The translations under genes were made by a program, and so were the position numbers. 64,000 bases of DNA from Stratiolaelaps scimitus (Eukaryota; Arthropoda; Arachnida; Mesostigmata; Laelapidae). Of the stretch, positions 13,441-24,976 are shown piece by piece (the first letter of the stretch is position 1; each line of letters starts with the position of its first letter). The stretch spans positions 4,077,501 through 4,141,500 of the forward strand of contig JABWDB010000021.1 of assembly GCA_019614645.1 (NCBI GenBank), in the 5' to 3' direction. The notes under the pieces were generated by a model. The model ran no database searches. It was not told the origin of the DNA and saw only the letters and a list, made by a program, of their open reading frames with translations.

Positions 13441-14862
13441 CTACAGTTAACTCTGGAAACATGAAGCAGAACAATTTGTTGAATCTGATGACGTTCGATA
13501 TGGTATCATAAAATTCAGTTGTGATGCGACATTTCCGATGACCTTGGACTGTGCGTTGTATTGGAGAATAGTCATATAAAGCAATATAGTCGACTTGAAG
13601 GATCGGAGGGTAACGATGCCCAGGACACCGCCCAAACCCACAAGAAAATCTATAGAGCAACCTATGCAAATACTATATAACAGTCATTGTTAAAGATATA
13701 TATTTTTGATGATGTAGAAGATTTCGATTGAACTCAAGGCACATACGACTCTTCATTGTAGATTTCAATAATGGATTGTAAAGGATATTCCGGCAACGTT
13801 CCGGAAGCTAATCAATCAACAGCACTTTCACTCACTCAAAGCAATCTCTGCCCTACGACGCGATGAAACCTGCCCCCTGGTAGATCCGGTCGATATCGAA
13901 TTAAATCAAGTCTACTTTCTGTCCTATTGTAGCCCTCGGGTCTTACAACATTGTGGCGTATTTAGGAAACCAAGTATTTATGAGTGACTATAACTCATTT
14001 TCAGCATATCATACCTTTAACTGACCTTGCATTCATCCGCGCACTAGTTCGCCATATTAAACACCATCATCATCACATTAACAAGGCCAAATTATGTGCT
14101 CAATCCAACTTTAGGCATCAATGGCGTAAACGAAAACGATCACCCGTTTGTTGGCAATTCCCAAAAAAATTGCTAGATATAATATAGTATACGCAGTGCA
14201 TACAGTGGCACTAGAACAGACAGAATGATGTCAATACTGACCCTTTTGGAATCAAATGGGTGTTCAGGCAGAGACGATTCATCGTTTAATCACATTGTAT
14301 ATTAGATGATTGATAATAAAATAAGCACATCATCGAAAACATAGCGCTTTTCCAGCTCCTCTAAAAAACACTTCAACATTTCTTCCTTCGTCTATGAGCT
14401 AAATCAAGTTGTTTTGTCGAACTCATGAACTAGATAAATCGCACCGGATGACAGCTCTTCTACGCGAACTCGATGCTTAGGTTTGCCAATGTAGCAAATA
14501 CCGTACGATTGGAACGCACCGGTAAGTCCATTTCGATTCTAATCTATAGAGTTACGGCAATATGTGATATGCCGCACATGAAGTTGACTAACCTGTTTCC
14601 TTCTAGTTCTATAGGTCTGCTTGTAAATTCAGCTATTCTTGGTAAACTTGTTGAGTTCACTGTCAGTCAGGTGACTGAATATCGCACCACTGCACTCAAA
14701 TTCTGTCGACGTAGACGTTCTAGTATCCACACTGAATGACCGACAGTTCTCGACACTGACGTTAACACACGGTGAAGTTGCCTAAAAGGCTAACTGCACC
14801 GCGCACCAGCACCTGCCGGCACCCGGCGGCGATCATTTGATGACTGGCGCCCCGGGCGGCCA

Positions 14863-14876
14863 GTTTGAATTTGGCG
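14863..14876. promoter_or_regulatory. CHR plus E2F-like motif, copy 1
   Basis: GTTTGAATTTGGCG, followed by CGCC. It contains TTTGAA, the cell-cycle homology region (CHR) core, and TTTGGCGC, which fits the E2F consensus TTTSSCGC. It lies in a GC-rich patch about 1.9 kb upstream of the separase start codon. The function is inferred from motif only. Confidence 0.35.
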
Positions 14877-15860
14877 CGCCCATGTACTTTCGAATCTCGA
14901 GCAAGCAAACCCAAAGTCCATAATATTAACAAAGACGAATATATATATATATATATATATATACGTATATGCATCTCAGTAGAGAATAATGGACAGGAAG
15001 CTATGACAAGCGACGACACTTCAGACGGCAATTTGCCTTGTGTATTTTTTTAATAATTTGATTTTTTTTATAATTTTTATAATTTACATATTGCTACGAG
15101 GCAATGCAAATTTATATCATCTCATTTGTTGTTGTCCCCCGTAACGCGAAATTCACAAATTCACTCAAAAGTTACAGCCAAACTTCGCTATTTCGAACTT
15201 AATAAACTTTCAATTGGAGGCCGATACTTAAACGTGCCAATTTCAGCAAAACAAGGCTGTTGGCAGGACCGCATGAATTAAGAATTCGAGTGCCGCTGAA
15301 ACACTTTTGGCCAGAAACACTTTTATGAAATGATTGATTTATCTTAAATTACTTTCACCAGCTTCATCATCGAGGGTCACCCTGACGGATCATTGAATCG
15401 ACTCAAAATTCCTCATATGGGGGTGAGATTACTCACAGCGTGTTCTAGTCAATTACAAAAATAGAACTCGTATCTATATTTGCATCGAAGTTGTGTCACA
15501 CATTTACTGCATGGCCTTTCCTTAGTTATGGTCTGATGATCCAAAATGATATCAGGTCTACACTCTTTTATAAACCAATTCCAGGGAAATGATAATATAG
15601 AATTGTATGCAAGTATACGCGTGTGCATTCAATGGTATCACACAGCATATCTGTTCCTTCTTCCCGAATAGAAATAAACGACCTTCGGTAAGATTCATAT
15701 ACGAATTGTTTCGACCATTAATTACAAAGAATCTTCCTCAAAAAAAAACGAGGCCTATGAGGGGTAGATAGATGCAGAATATCAACTACCACGAATCGTT
15801 TCCCTCCGTGCTATTCCAGAACCGCTCCGCGCACCACAGAAAATGGCGCTGTCATATCCC

Positions 15861-15874
15861 GTTTGAATTTGGCG
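15861..15874. promoter_or_regulatory. CHR plus E2F-like motif, copy 2
   Basis: The identical 14 bases as at 14863, here followed by GGTTAC, giving TTTGGCGG. It lies 0.9 kb upstream of the separase start in a GC-richer segment next to a TTCGAATTTCGAA dyad. Vertebrate separase is a cell-cycle gene of the CHR/E2F type, which makes this the better promoter candidate; no transcription start is shown. Confidence 0.4.
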
Positions 15875-16744
15875 GGTTACTTCGAATTTCGAACGGACGG
15901 CCAGACGGAGGGTGCTCTCAAATGCTCTCCCGCCGCTCAGCGGAACGAGCGGCCTAGAATCGAAGACGAAACCACAAAAGTCGATGACAAAACCACCATT
16001 TCCATCATTTCCACAAGAACGGTTAATATCAGCAAAAGCCGACGATAACAGCAACCATGCAAAAGTCTACCCTGTCGCGGTTCAGGAACGCAAAAGTGTG
16101 AATGCGGCTGATGGCGGACTAACAGGACGGCAAAGTGGAACGGTCGTTTGATGAGGGCGGGCATTCGCTTTCAAAACAGAGAAATCTCTCAGAGCCCTCC
16201 AAGGCGGTGATGGTGTGTTTATGTAAAAGTGAGGAACCAAGGCAGAGCAAACCATATCGCTGCTTATGGGTAAATACCGGTAGATGAACTGTTTCGAATG
16301 GGAGAGATGGTTTTCGAAAGTTGACCCGAGGATGGTCAATTGTCGTGAAGTAACAGAGATTAATAGCCAGACACATATGATAGGTAAGTGAAGTTTTTAA
16401 CAATATTTGTGAAATACACCGGCTGCTGTTGAGGATTTGTTCTATTTTTACTTTTTATAAAAGAGGATCACTCTTGAAAGGCTGCGCTTAGAGCGTTGTT
16501 AAGTTTTGCCCCGTAAGATCTAATCTTCGTGTGTATTTCGTACCGCTGGAAAGAGATGTGGGTGCTCTGGGTGTTCGAAAATGACGTCGAATTTGACTTC
16601 GATTAAAAATAGGTGAAGCCGTTAATCGTGTCGGATCTTCTACATTTCGAAATGTCATTTTTCTGTTCGTATCATGCTATGATTGTACTTCATTATTATA
16701 CAGCTAACTCTTCTTTGTTTGTTTGTTATTTGGTTGTTTTAGAT

Positions 16745-19700
16745 ATGTCGAATTTGAAGTCCCGGCTGGACGCAGCCCTGTCAGGGCCCTCCGACGACCT
16801 ACCACAACGAATCCGTGCACTGCTCGTGACGGATCCATTGAATATCAAAGTTCTTCAAAATATCACCGCGTAGGTTATGAACAAAGGAGTGTTTCAAATT
16901 TTGTCATTGAATTTCCTCCCTACTGCTAAAACGTGTAGTTCACGACGAGCTGGTGATGACAATAGCGAATTTATAATAAAGTTGTACTGCACATGCTTAT
17001 TTGCTTTATATATATATATATATATATCTTTTTCGAGGCGACCCTCAGCTGTTCCCCTATCTGACAGGCTTTATATTGATTCTTGACAAGTTCAATTAAA
17101 ATCACTACTGATTATTTTTTCAATATCTGTCTGTTCAGGGGGCTTTTTTTTGTTTGACACTAATATAACACATTATAATTTCGATTCCATGTACATATGT
17201 TTGTTTGAATCCACAGACATTTGGGAAAATCAGACCTTGACCACAATCTGCTCGCCAGCTGTGTCTTGACTGCTTTGGAGAACATTGTGGCTGAGGTGGA
17301 GAACAGCGCTGATGACGTTACTTGCACTACTTCGAAGTTCAGCTCGAAGGAGGCTTCAAACGACACGACATCCGTTCCTGGTGTATCGGAGGGACTACTG
17401 AAAGTCATGGTTCAGATCGTTTCGCTACTGTATCAGCGGCAAGTGGCCCCCCGAGAAGCTGCTCGAATCTGCCGATGTTTGGCGCGCGTACTGCCCCAGC
17501 AGCCGACGAACCGACACCTCACCTATGTGCTTCACATGTTAAGTAGGGTGTGTAAGGCGACAGATGCAGCTGCCGATGTAAAGAGCGCGTACACGCAGGA
17601 GTGCGTTCTCTGGTACATGTGGTACTTTTTACTGCAGCCGAGGTATATTGCAGTTCTGAATGTTGGCCTGGTAGACGCACAGCTCATGCACTGGGATACA
17701 CTAAGTTGTACTCTGCTTAGTGAGTGGTCATCAAGGTTACCGCCTATGGAGCGAAGTATGGCGAGTCGCCTAACCTGTCAACTGATTCGGCTAGCATCCA
17801 TCTGTCGGGTGGAAACATTTCGGATGCTTTCGAGATTAAAGGTAACTATATAGAGACTTGAGGTTCCCTTCGTATAATTTGAACATAGTAGCTAGTCACT
17901 AGCGACGGCTACAAAAGCTGCAAGATAATTATTATATTGAAACAGGTCATTATTATTATATTGAAACAGGATCTGCCATCTCCCCATGAAGTTCTCATCG
18001 TCTAACTACGTTATGGATTTTGTTTGTGAATTTATTTTCATTGATCAAAGTTCTCGTCGGATCTCAAAGACGTCATAGCCTGCCTTGCACAACGTGATCT
18101 CGAAGGTGGCTTGAGGGCCGCACAGGAAGCTTCCGTCGTTAAGGAATACGGGACCATCTTGGATTACCTTAGCAACATGCTGGTTGTACACATTGAACAA
18201 GGAAAGAAAGACCTCCTACAATTGGCAGATACCACACTTGGGCTTGTCCGCTGTCTCTTAGCAATTCCGGGACAGTCGTTGGATCAGGCACTTCTGCTTC
18301 TTCGGCACGTAGTATACCACCGGAGCGTTCTCGGCAAAGATGAATTGGCCCGCTTCCTTAAAGCTATTTGTACCTTGCGGGAATTCCTTCCATTCGATGA
18401 TCCGGAACATTCCGTCTGGAAGAATGAGGCACTTGCTAAGGTTGCGAACAACATTGCTAATGCACTCAAGGTTCGTCATGCGTTACGTGGTCGATGTGTT
18501 CCTTACAGAGGGCGGAGCCTCTGTATCATTTTTCGTAGAATCGTACTTGAGAGCCACTCAGAATATTTTTATACTACATCATTCTAACAGCATGCAAAAT
18601 GACGCAGGACTCCCTTCGGGAGTCCTGAGATTTTACCTTTATTGATGATGGTAATTTGATATATATATATATGTATATATATATATTACCAGAATTGAAA
18701 CCGTGTGACAGGTGAGGAGCTGGCCGTTAATAACGTTTTAGTCCTGTTAATAATGCATGTGGATATTTGTTGTTGCATACTTCGCACGATATAATATCGA
18801 TTACACAGATACAGCTGTGTGGTTTATTTTTGCACTTTAACCATTTGGTATTCTGTACTCGTTGCACTGACTAAGATGAAACAAATTCATGGTAAGGCAA
18901 CACAAACCGGTTCTGGCTTCCTTACCTACTTACCTCTCCATTCGCAGGATTGCAAGGAAGCGGAGCATGCTCAGAAGTTGGAGGAGACATTTGTGTTGAT
19001 TATGTGCACATTGCTGCCACGGTTCCCCGAATCGAAAGAGTGCCTTCAGCTTCTTCGCGTGGTATTAGCAGGAATTGAGATTGCAACAAGCATCTCTCCA
19101 AAAACAGCGAGCAGTCGCCTTGAGCCCTACCTATCGGCCCGCTGCATCGCCGCTGTCCTCCGTCTCTATGGACCGGATAAGATTGACCCACTTGTATTAG
19201 TAGCCTGTGAATCTTCGCTCGTAAAACAAGGTATGCCGCCGAAATACAGACAGTCGACGATTTTCAGACTATTGTGCTTCTGTCAAAATATCACTCACGT
19301 GGCTCACGATTCCTTTATTCGAGTATTCTCTTCGTGGTATGACACGCTTATATGACCTGTTCATTTTTTAACTCTATTTTTTAAAGGAAGTTGTTTTTCA
19401 CTGTTGTTTGCGTATGCATGAACTGTGTTCGCTTCAGGAGAAAGCGCAGTCTTTTTTCATTGTGGAAAAGGGATTGCATGTTTGTAAAAGATTGTAATCC
19501 TGACGTGCTTTAATTCATTTTTGAATTTGCAGATGCCTTCCTATTTAGTGAGCTAGCTAGGACAGGAACGGATATATTTAAGTGGCTTGCACTTGAACTC
19601 TACGCAATACTGCGAATAGGGGCGTCAAGAAATGCGCAAGATCGTGTCGTGGCGGAGCTCAAGGCGTGCCCAGTAACGGATCAAAGACTGGTCGACATCG

Positions 19701-22700
19701 TGAGAGTGCTCAAACTAAGGTTGGTGCCTTGCAATCGTTTTCCAAGAGCTCGCTTGTTAGACTATGATTAATAATTGTTTCCAAATTTATCGTGTGTGTA
19801 GGTGACCTTCAGCTCACCATCTGCATATGTAATTAACAGGTAGTGTTACCCGAATTGGATGTCCGGTTAGGCGGATGTGCCGGGCAAGTATTATATTTTG
19901 AAAACGGCGACTTGTTCATCTAACAACAGCCAACGAATAGGCTAACTGAATGGTTCCTTCATTTTCTTTCCATTTCTCATGTGTGCGTCTCTACAGGGCG
20001 GAGGCTCAAAACGGCGATGACCAAATGGTGGATAGCATACGTACAGAGACATCCAGTGACAGTACACTGATGAAATGTGCCCGAAAAGGGATTTGGTTCT
20101 CGATTCGCCTCCGGCAACTGTCGCAAACAATCGTGTCCGAAATCGATGAAAGCCAAAAGCTTCTTTATGAGGTTCGTCACCAAATAGAAAACAGAAGGCA
20201 TTTGTGTATCTCCTGAACACTAACACTATGTTCGATATTATTCATCGAATGGTGAATTAAATTGATGTCGGCCGGCTGATTTCGTTTGTTCGACCGTCTC
20301 TTCGATTGAGCTGGTATATTGAAAATTGGCCTTGAATTCTCTATAATTCGCAGTGTGACACTGACGTGCCTTTGAAGTATCAAACATGTGTGATCTAGTC
20401 AAGGTGTGGACGCTTGGGTACGAAAAGTAGGTTTACAGTTAAGAAAAAGTGGGCCTTCTCTTGAAAAAGATGCTGCTTCAATGGTAAGCTTACCATTTTT
20501 CTTATTATTGCTTTTGTCATTGTTGTCTGACAGCCCAAGAGTTCTAGCCACGAGAATTCGGAAGCATTCGATCGTCGCGAGCTCTTCGACGATTTGCCGC
20601 TAGCCATTCAGACGTTGCGTTATCCGAACTACGTCGATCTCTTCCAGTCGATCATGTGGATCTTCTCTAACTATCAAGAGTTGAAGAACTTCGACTACTG
20701 GTACTGATATATACATGATTTTTCAAACGCTTATACAATGCCCTCATGTTAATTATTTTTATAAACACTGTGGTTGAATACGTAGTGCTGCACTCAACAA
20801 GTTCGACAAATTGTTCGACAATGTATTTCTTTCCTTCAACCCTAACCATGACGAACTTGACTATCGAATCAGCAATATCTCACTAACGTACAGCTTCGAA
20901 AAAAAAATAATCGACGATTCTACTTTGTATACTATCTTTGATTCCAGGATGCTGCTTGCGACATCTATATGGGACGATCTAAAATTGGCAGCCAATTTTG
21001 TTGCCATCAACGGAGACATATCAAATCATTTGAGAATATTGACTATAACTGACGTCCTATTGAAAACTACAGCAGCCCCGAAGTCAGTCATTGTCGACAA
21101 TCGTCTACGGATTGCTGAGGCTTTAGTGCGAGCACGTTGCCTTGATATGGCAGAACTTGTTCTTGGCAAGGTTGAGCAGCAGATCCAAGCTGGAATCCCA
21201 CTGAACTGCGAGGAGTTCTTTCAGCTGAGGTATCGACTTGACATGCTACGGCTCTGGGTGAAAGCTGAACGGCGCGACAAAGGGCCACCACCCTTAGATC
21301 AGCTAGAAGATCTGTCAAAGCCGATCAGAGGGACCACCATCGATAAACTACGCATTTACGGATTGAATCGGCATTACCATGGTAGAGCGTTAAATCATTG
21401 GGGACTAATCGAGAGTGGAAAACGAACAGCAATCGACATCCTCGACAGCACGTCGCGCAATATGAAAACATGCCTCGAATACCTTGAGTCGAGAAATCCC
21501 ACCGTAATGACATGGGAGAGACTCGACATTGCACTTCCGATGCTTTCAACGGAGTGTGTTAAAGCCGATGCGCTACTTGATCTCGGCTCAATGAGAGAAA
21601 CAATCAATGTGACAATGACCAGCTGCTCCGATGCCCAGACACTATTTAGCATGTACTTTACGTTTCGGCACATTGAGCGCATGCTTCGAATATCGATATT
21701 TTTTGACCGACCCATTGAATCAAAGATGAAGATCGTTAGCGACATCCTCGATGTCAAGTGTAATCCATTCACGAAAGTGGAGAGACGAATTCAGAACGAG
21801 CAGGAGACGTTTAAAATCAAATCATCTGAGACGATACCGTATCATACGGCCATGTATCTGAAGATGAGGCAACTTCAGGACGCCAAAGCGGAGAGTCGAA
21901 TCCCAGCTAAAGAGTTTGTAAAATTCCATAAACGCCAGCGACATCCAACCAGCTGTAAATGCTATCTCTGCTACAGCCTGGGTATTCACGTCACACTAAA
22001 GAGATTGGACGCCTTTACAGCGCACATCACTCTAGAAGACTACGCGTGCAATGAACGGTGCGCCGAAACCCGTTTAGGAAAGACGTTGAGAATGATCGCG
22101 CAGACACTTAGCCTCGATCCGCCCCCTGAGGAAATCCTACCGCTGCGTGCTATTGGCCAAGAAGTGAAATTACGGCATGCCTTCTCGCTCTCGCACGGTT
22201 ACGCACTAACGGGGGACTACACAAAAGCATTGAATACCCTTGCAGGTGCAGATGGGGTCCTCCAGCAGGCAGGAAATCGTCATGACCGACTAGAAATGGA
22301 GCTGCTGAAGTTTGAATATTCGTTCAATGTCAATTGGAGCGCGGCGTTAACCCGTTTAGGTATCGTCAATAATGAGCCTGTACAACTTGCGCATGAGGCG
22401 AACAAGCTATTTAAGACGCCAGCTGCAGCAAAACGACCAGTAGCTAGAGTGGCGCGTCTTCGTCGTAGGCTTCCATTTGAAGAAGATATTGAAGACTCTA
22501 GTGAACAGTCGAAGACTAAGTCCGAAGTCCCAAAGAAAAAAGCGCGCGTCGCCGGAACGTCCAGGCGAGCTCCTGTAACAGCTGCGAGCGCTGATACTGT
22601 GCCTCTGCCAGACGCAGTCACCACCTCTGCCAGGACAACTGAGAGCTCTGAATCTACGCCAATGAATACTTGTGGGACAAATGAGGGTGCTGCTTCCACA

Positions 22701-24976
22701 CGCAAAGCACGCAAACAGGACGCTGAAGACCAGCCTACATTTAAGCCACTGGATGAAAATTCGACCCGAGTTGTTCGCACAAGACGAAAAGCAAACGTGC
22801 CGCGAGATAATGAGCTGGCAGCGCCAGTCACCGGGATTGATGATATTGTAAATATCGATGATCTTGGTCTCGAGGATCAGTTCGTCAAGATTAGCCTAGC
22901 AGAACGTTTCAGCAAACCTCTGGAGATGACTAGCGATGGGGCAGGTGAACACTTCCAAACGCTGATCGATGCAGCTCGCCCCTGTATGCCAGTGGGGAAG
23001 CAAACTCTGCTGACAAGCCTCTTCACGAATCTAGCCTTTCTAAGTGCTTGGCGTGGCCATAAGGACCACTTCCAGTTCTTTCTGGAGAAATCATTGGGCG
23101 TGAGCGTACAGCTAGCGGGTCTTAATCGAGGTCATAAATTAGTTGGCCATTATGAGGATGGGCTGTTGGATAGTAGCTACTTTGATTGGTTTCGGCCGAC
23201 GGTTGAATTCGAGAACAGCTGGCACAAGAAGTTGTGGAAATACTGCGAGCCGGAGTGGAGCATTGTGCAGGTGTCGGCGGCCTTTGAGGGCGCAGTTACT
23301 CCAGGCCTCATCGTCACCCGATATCAGAAGGGATGCGATCCGCAAACTGTACATATAAATTCGAATCTTGACGGCCAGTTTCAACGAGCGTTCATCAAAG
23401 AGTTCGACGATATCTTTCTTAAGAATCAGATTAGTCTGCACTTAGTGGAGAAATCGAAATATTGGCAAGTTCGGGAGTCCACCGATCGACGACTTTATGC
23501 ATTTCTCGACTCGCTAGAAAATTATTGGATGGGTTGTTGGAAAGGCATGTTTCTTGGACGACTGACAGAAGATAGTGAACATCAGGTTGTACTTGAGCTT
23601 GCTAGCATGGTTCGAAAGTGGGCCACCAAGCGAAGCATTCAGCTCGACAATGAACTGCTAATTACTGGGCTCGCTGCCCTTCCACTATTGAGCCATGATC
23701 AACTCGTGACCATGCTGTGTCGCTCGTTAGAGCAGACCCCTAGCAGCATGGACGAACTTGAAATGTTGGCTGTTGATATAAAAAAGAAAGCAGAACAAAG
23801 TCAACTGCTAACCAAGTCCTCGAAACGCTCACCCTTGATACTCGTCTTGGACCGGCATCTCATAAATATGCCATTTGACAGCTGCCATCTTTATCACAAC
23901 CACAACGTGACGCGGATGCCGTGCGTTGGACTAATCGCGGCACAGGCGCAGCTACAGCGAGCCAGAAACCCTTCTTGTTCACCTTCTCGTGTCTTCACTC
24001 TGACGGATCCCTGTGCAGGCTTTTACTGCGTGAATCCGGGGGCTGACCTTCCCGACACCGAACGACGCTTCAGGGAGGACATGTCGGCACTAATTAAGCA
24101 ATGGGAAGGTACTCTGGGCAAGCCTATGGAACGCGAGGATTTCAAAAGGGTGAGTCGCAAACATAAACGATATATGTACGTGGTTTTTCTTTGCGATTGT
24201 AATTTCGTACTGGTACTTGACGTCATCGAGTTCAGGATTTTTTAGTTCATTATCTGTGCATGTCTAAATCATTGTGCGGAAATGAACTGACATCATCATT
24301 TCATTGTTGCCTTCGATTGCTTAGATGCTGCGCTCAAAATCAGTCTACCTCTACTGCGGTCACGGAACGGGACGGCAACACATGCGGGAGCAAATGGAGT
24401 ATATCAATATCCGAGCCGCTATACTGATCATGGGTTGCTCGTCGGCGCGTATGCGAATCGTCGGTCGAAAAATGGACACTGAAGGTTACGCGCTTCGGCT
24501 ACTGTTGGGTGAGTCGTCTGAAATAGCCTATATCATTCACCACTCTATCCAAGTTGTTCTCTCACCTGTAAATTTACTATCCCGTCAAAAGAGTTGGAAT
24601 CAAGCATAGTTACCGATAGAGAAATCTGCTTGAAAGCGGACACACCCGCTCATTTAATGATGTTCTCCGATACACAAATTTAGGTGGTTCTCCAGCCGTA
24701 CTTGGAAACCTCTGGGACGTTACAGACAAGGACTTGGATCTATTCACATTTGCATTCCTTCGTACCTGGCTCTGGAAGGCGTGGCACCGCGAAGATCATG
24801 ATAATCAAGCGGAAGATGTGGCGGTGCTCTCCAACGATAAAGCTACTGGGATCGTTAGGAGAGCTGGACTCGGCGCCGCCGTTGGGCATGCCCGATCCGC
24901 GTGCAAGCTCAAGTCAATCATTGGCGCAGCACCGGTTGTGTGGGGATTACCCTATTTTAGTTATTTTGTAAAATAA
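16745..24976 (+). CDS. ESPL1: Separase, full-length (10 coding exons)
   Basis: The clan CD cysteine protease that cleaves the cohesin kleisin at anaphase. The model has exons 16745-16869, 17217-17841, 18051-18470, 18948-19230, 19533-19719, 19997-20171, 20534-20700, 20786-24149, 24325-24508 and 24684-24976, totalling 1,940 aa (human about 2,120). The C-terminal protease domain shows the catalytic pair: His1795 in YLYCGHGTG and Cys1820 in LIMGCSSARM, then the conserved GNLWDVTDKDLD. The N-terminal 1,150 residues are helical, as expected for the TPR/HEAT-like region. A basic Ser/Thr-rich linker (about 1225-1345) has an SV40-like NLS, PKKKARV, near 1243. A CKCYLC cluster lies near residue 1050. 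Start MSNLKSRL follows a splice acceptor directly, so a 5' UTR exon is likely. All junctions agree in phase. Securin is not in the window. Confidence 0.95.
17028..17070 (+). repeat. Dispersed repeat fragment, family X, copy 1
   Basis: About 43 bp in separase intron 1, directly after a (TA)n tract, with core CCCCTATCTGACAGGC and CGACCCTCAGCT. It closely matches the reverse complement of 54758-54800, so it is a transposable-element fragment of unknown class. Confidence 0.7.
17927..17970 (+). repeat. Tandem duplication in separase intron 2
   Basis: Two adjacent copies of a unit ATTATTATATTGAAACAGG of about 20-22 bp differing by a trinucleotide. Simple local duplication with no sign of function. 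Confidence 0.85.
18605..18627. repeat. Short perfect hairpin in separase intron 3
   Basis: CAGGACTCCC, loop TTC, GGGAGTCCTG: a 10-bp perfect stem with a 3-nt loop. It is more stable than expected in this AT-rich intron. The role is unknown; a repeat remnant is likely. Confidence 0.7.
23872..24976 (+). other. ESPL1: Separase protease domain
   Basis: From MPFDSCHLYHNHNVTRMPC (exon 8) through exons 9 and 10. Exon 9 carries both catalytic residues, 25 positions apart, like the 26 in human separase. Exon 10 carries GGSPAVLGNLWDVTDKDLDLF, a hallmark after the active site (here split over codons G and GS by intron 9). All catalytic landmarks are intact, so the enzyme should be active. Confidence 0.93.

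Larger units (their letters stand above)
13441..16744. other. Head-to-head intergenic region between ZNFX1 and separase
   Basis: The region must hold both promoters and any 5' UTR exons. A candidate acceptor lies at about 13452 (minus) for ZNFX1 and at 16742 (plus) for separase, each only a few bases before the start codon. GC content rises around 14760-14890 and 15810-16160, where the shared CHR/E2F-like motif occurs. A (TA)n tract lies at 14938-14962. No convincing open reading frame is present. Confidence 0.6.

Noticed and set aside
22280..22831. 183-codon minus-strand frame inside separase exon 8
   Set aside because: Antisense shadow of the separase linker; its Ser/Ala/Val composition mirrors the sense codons.
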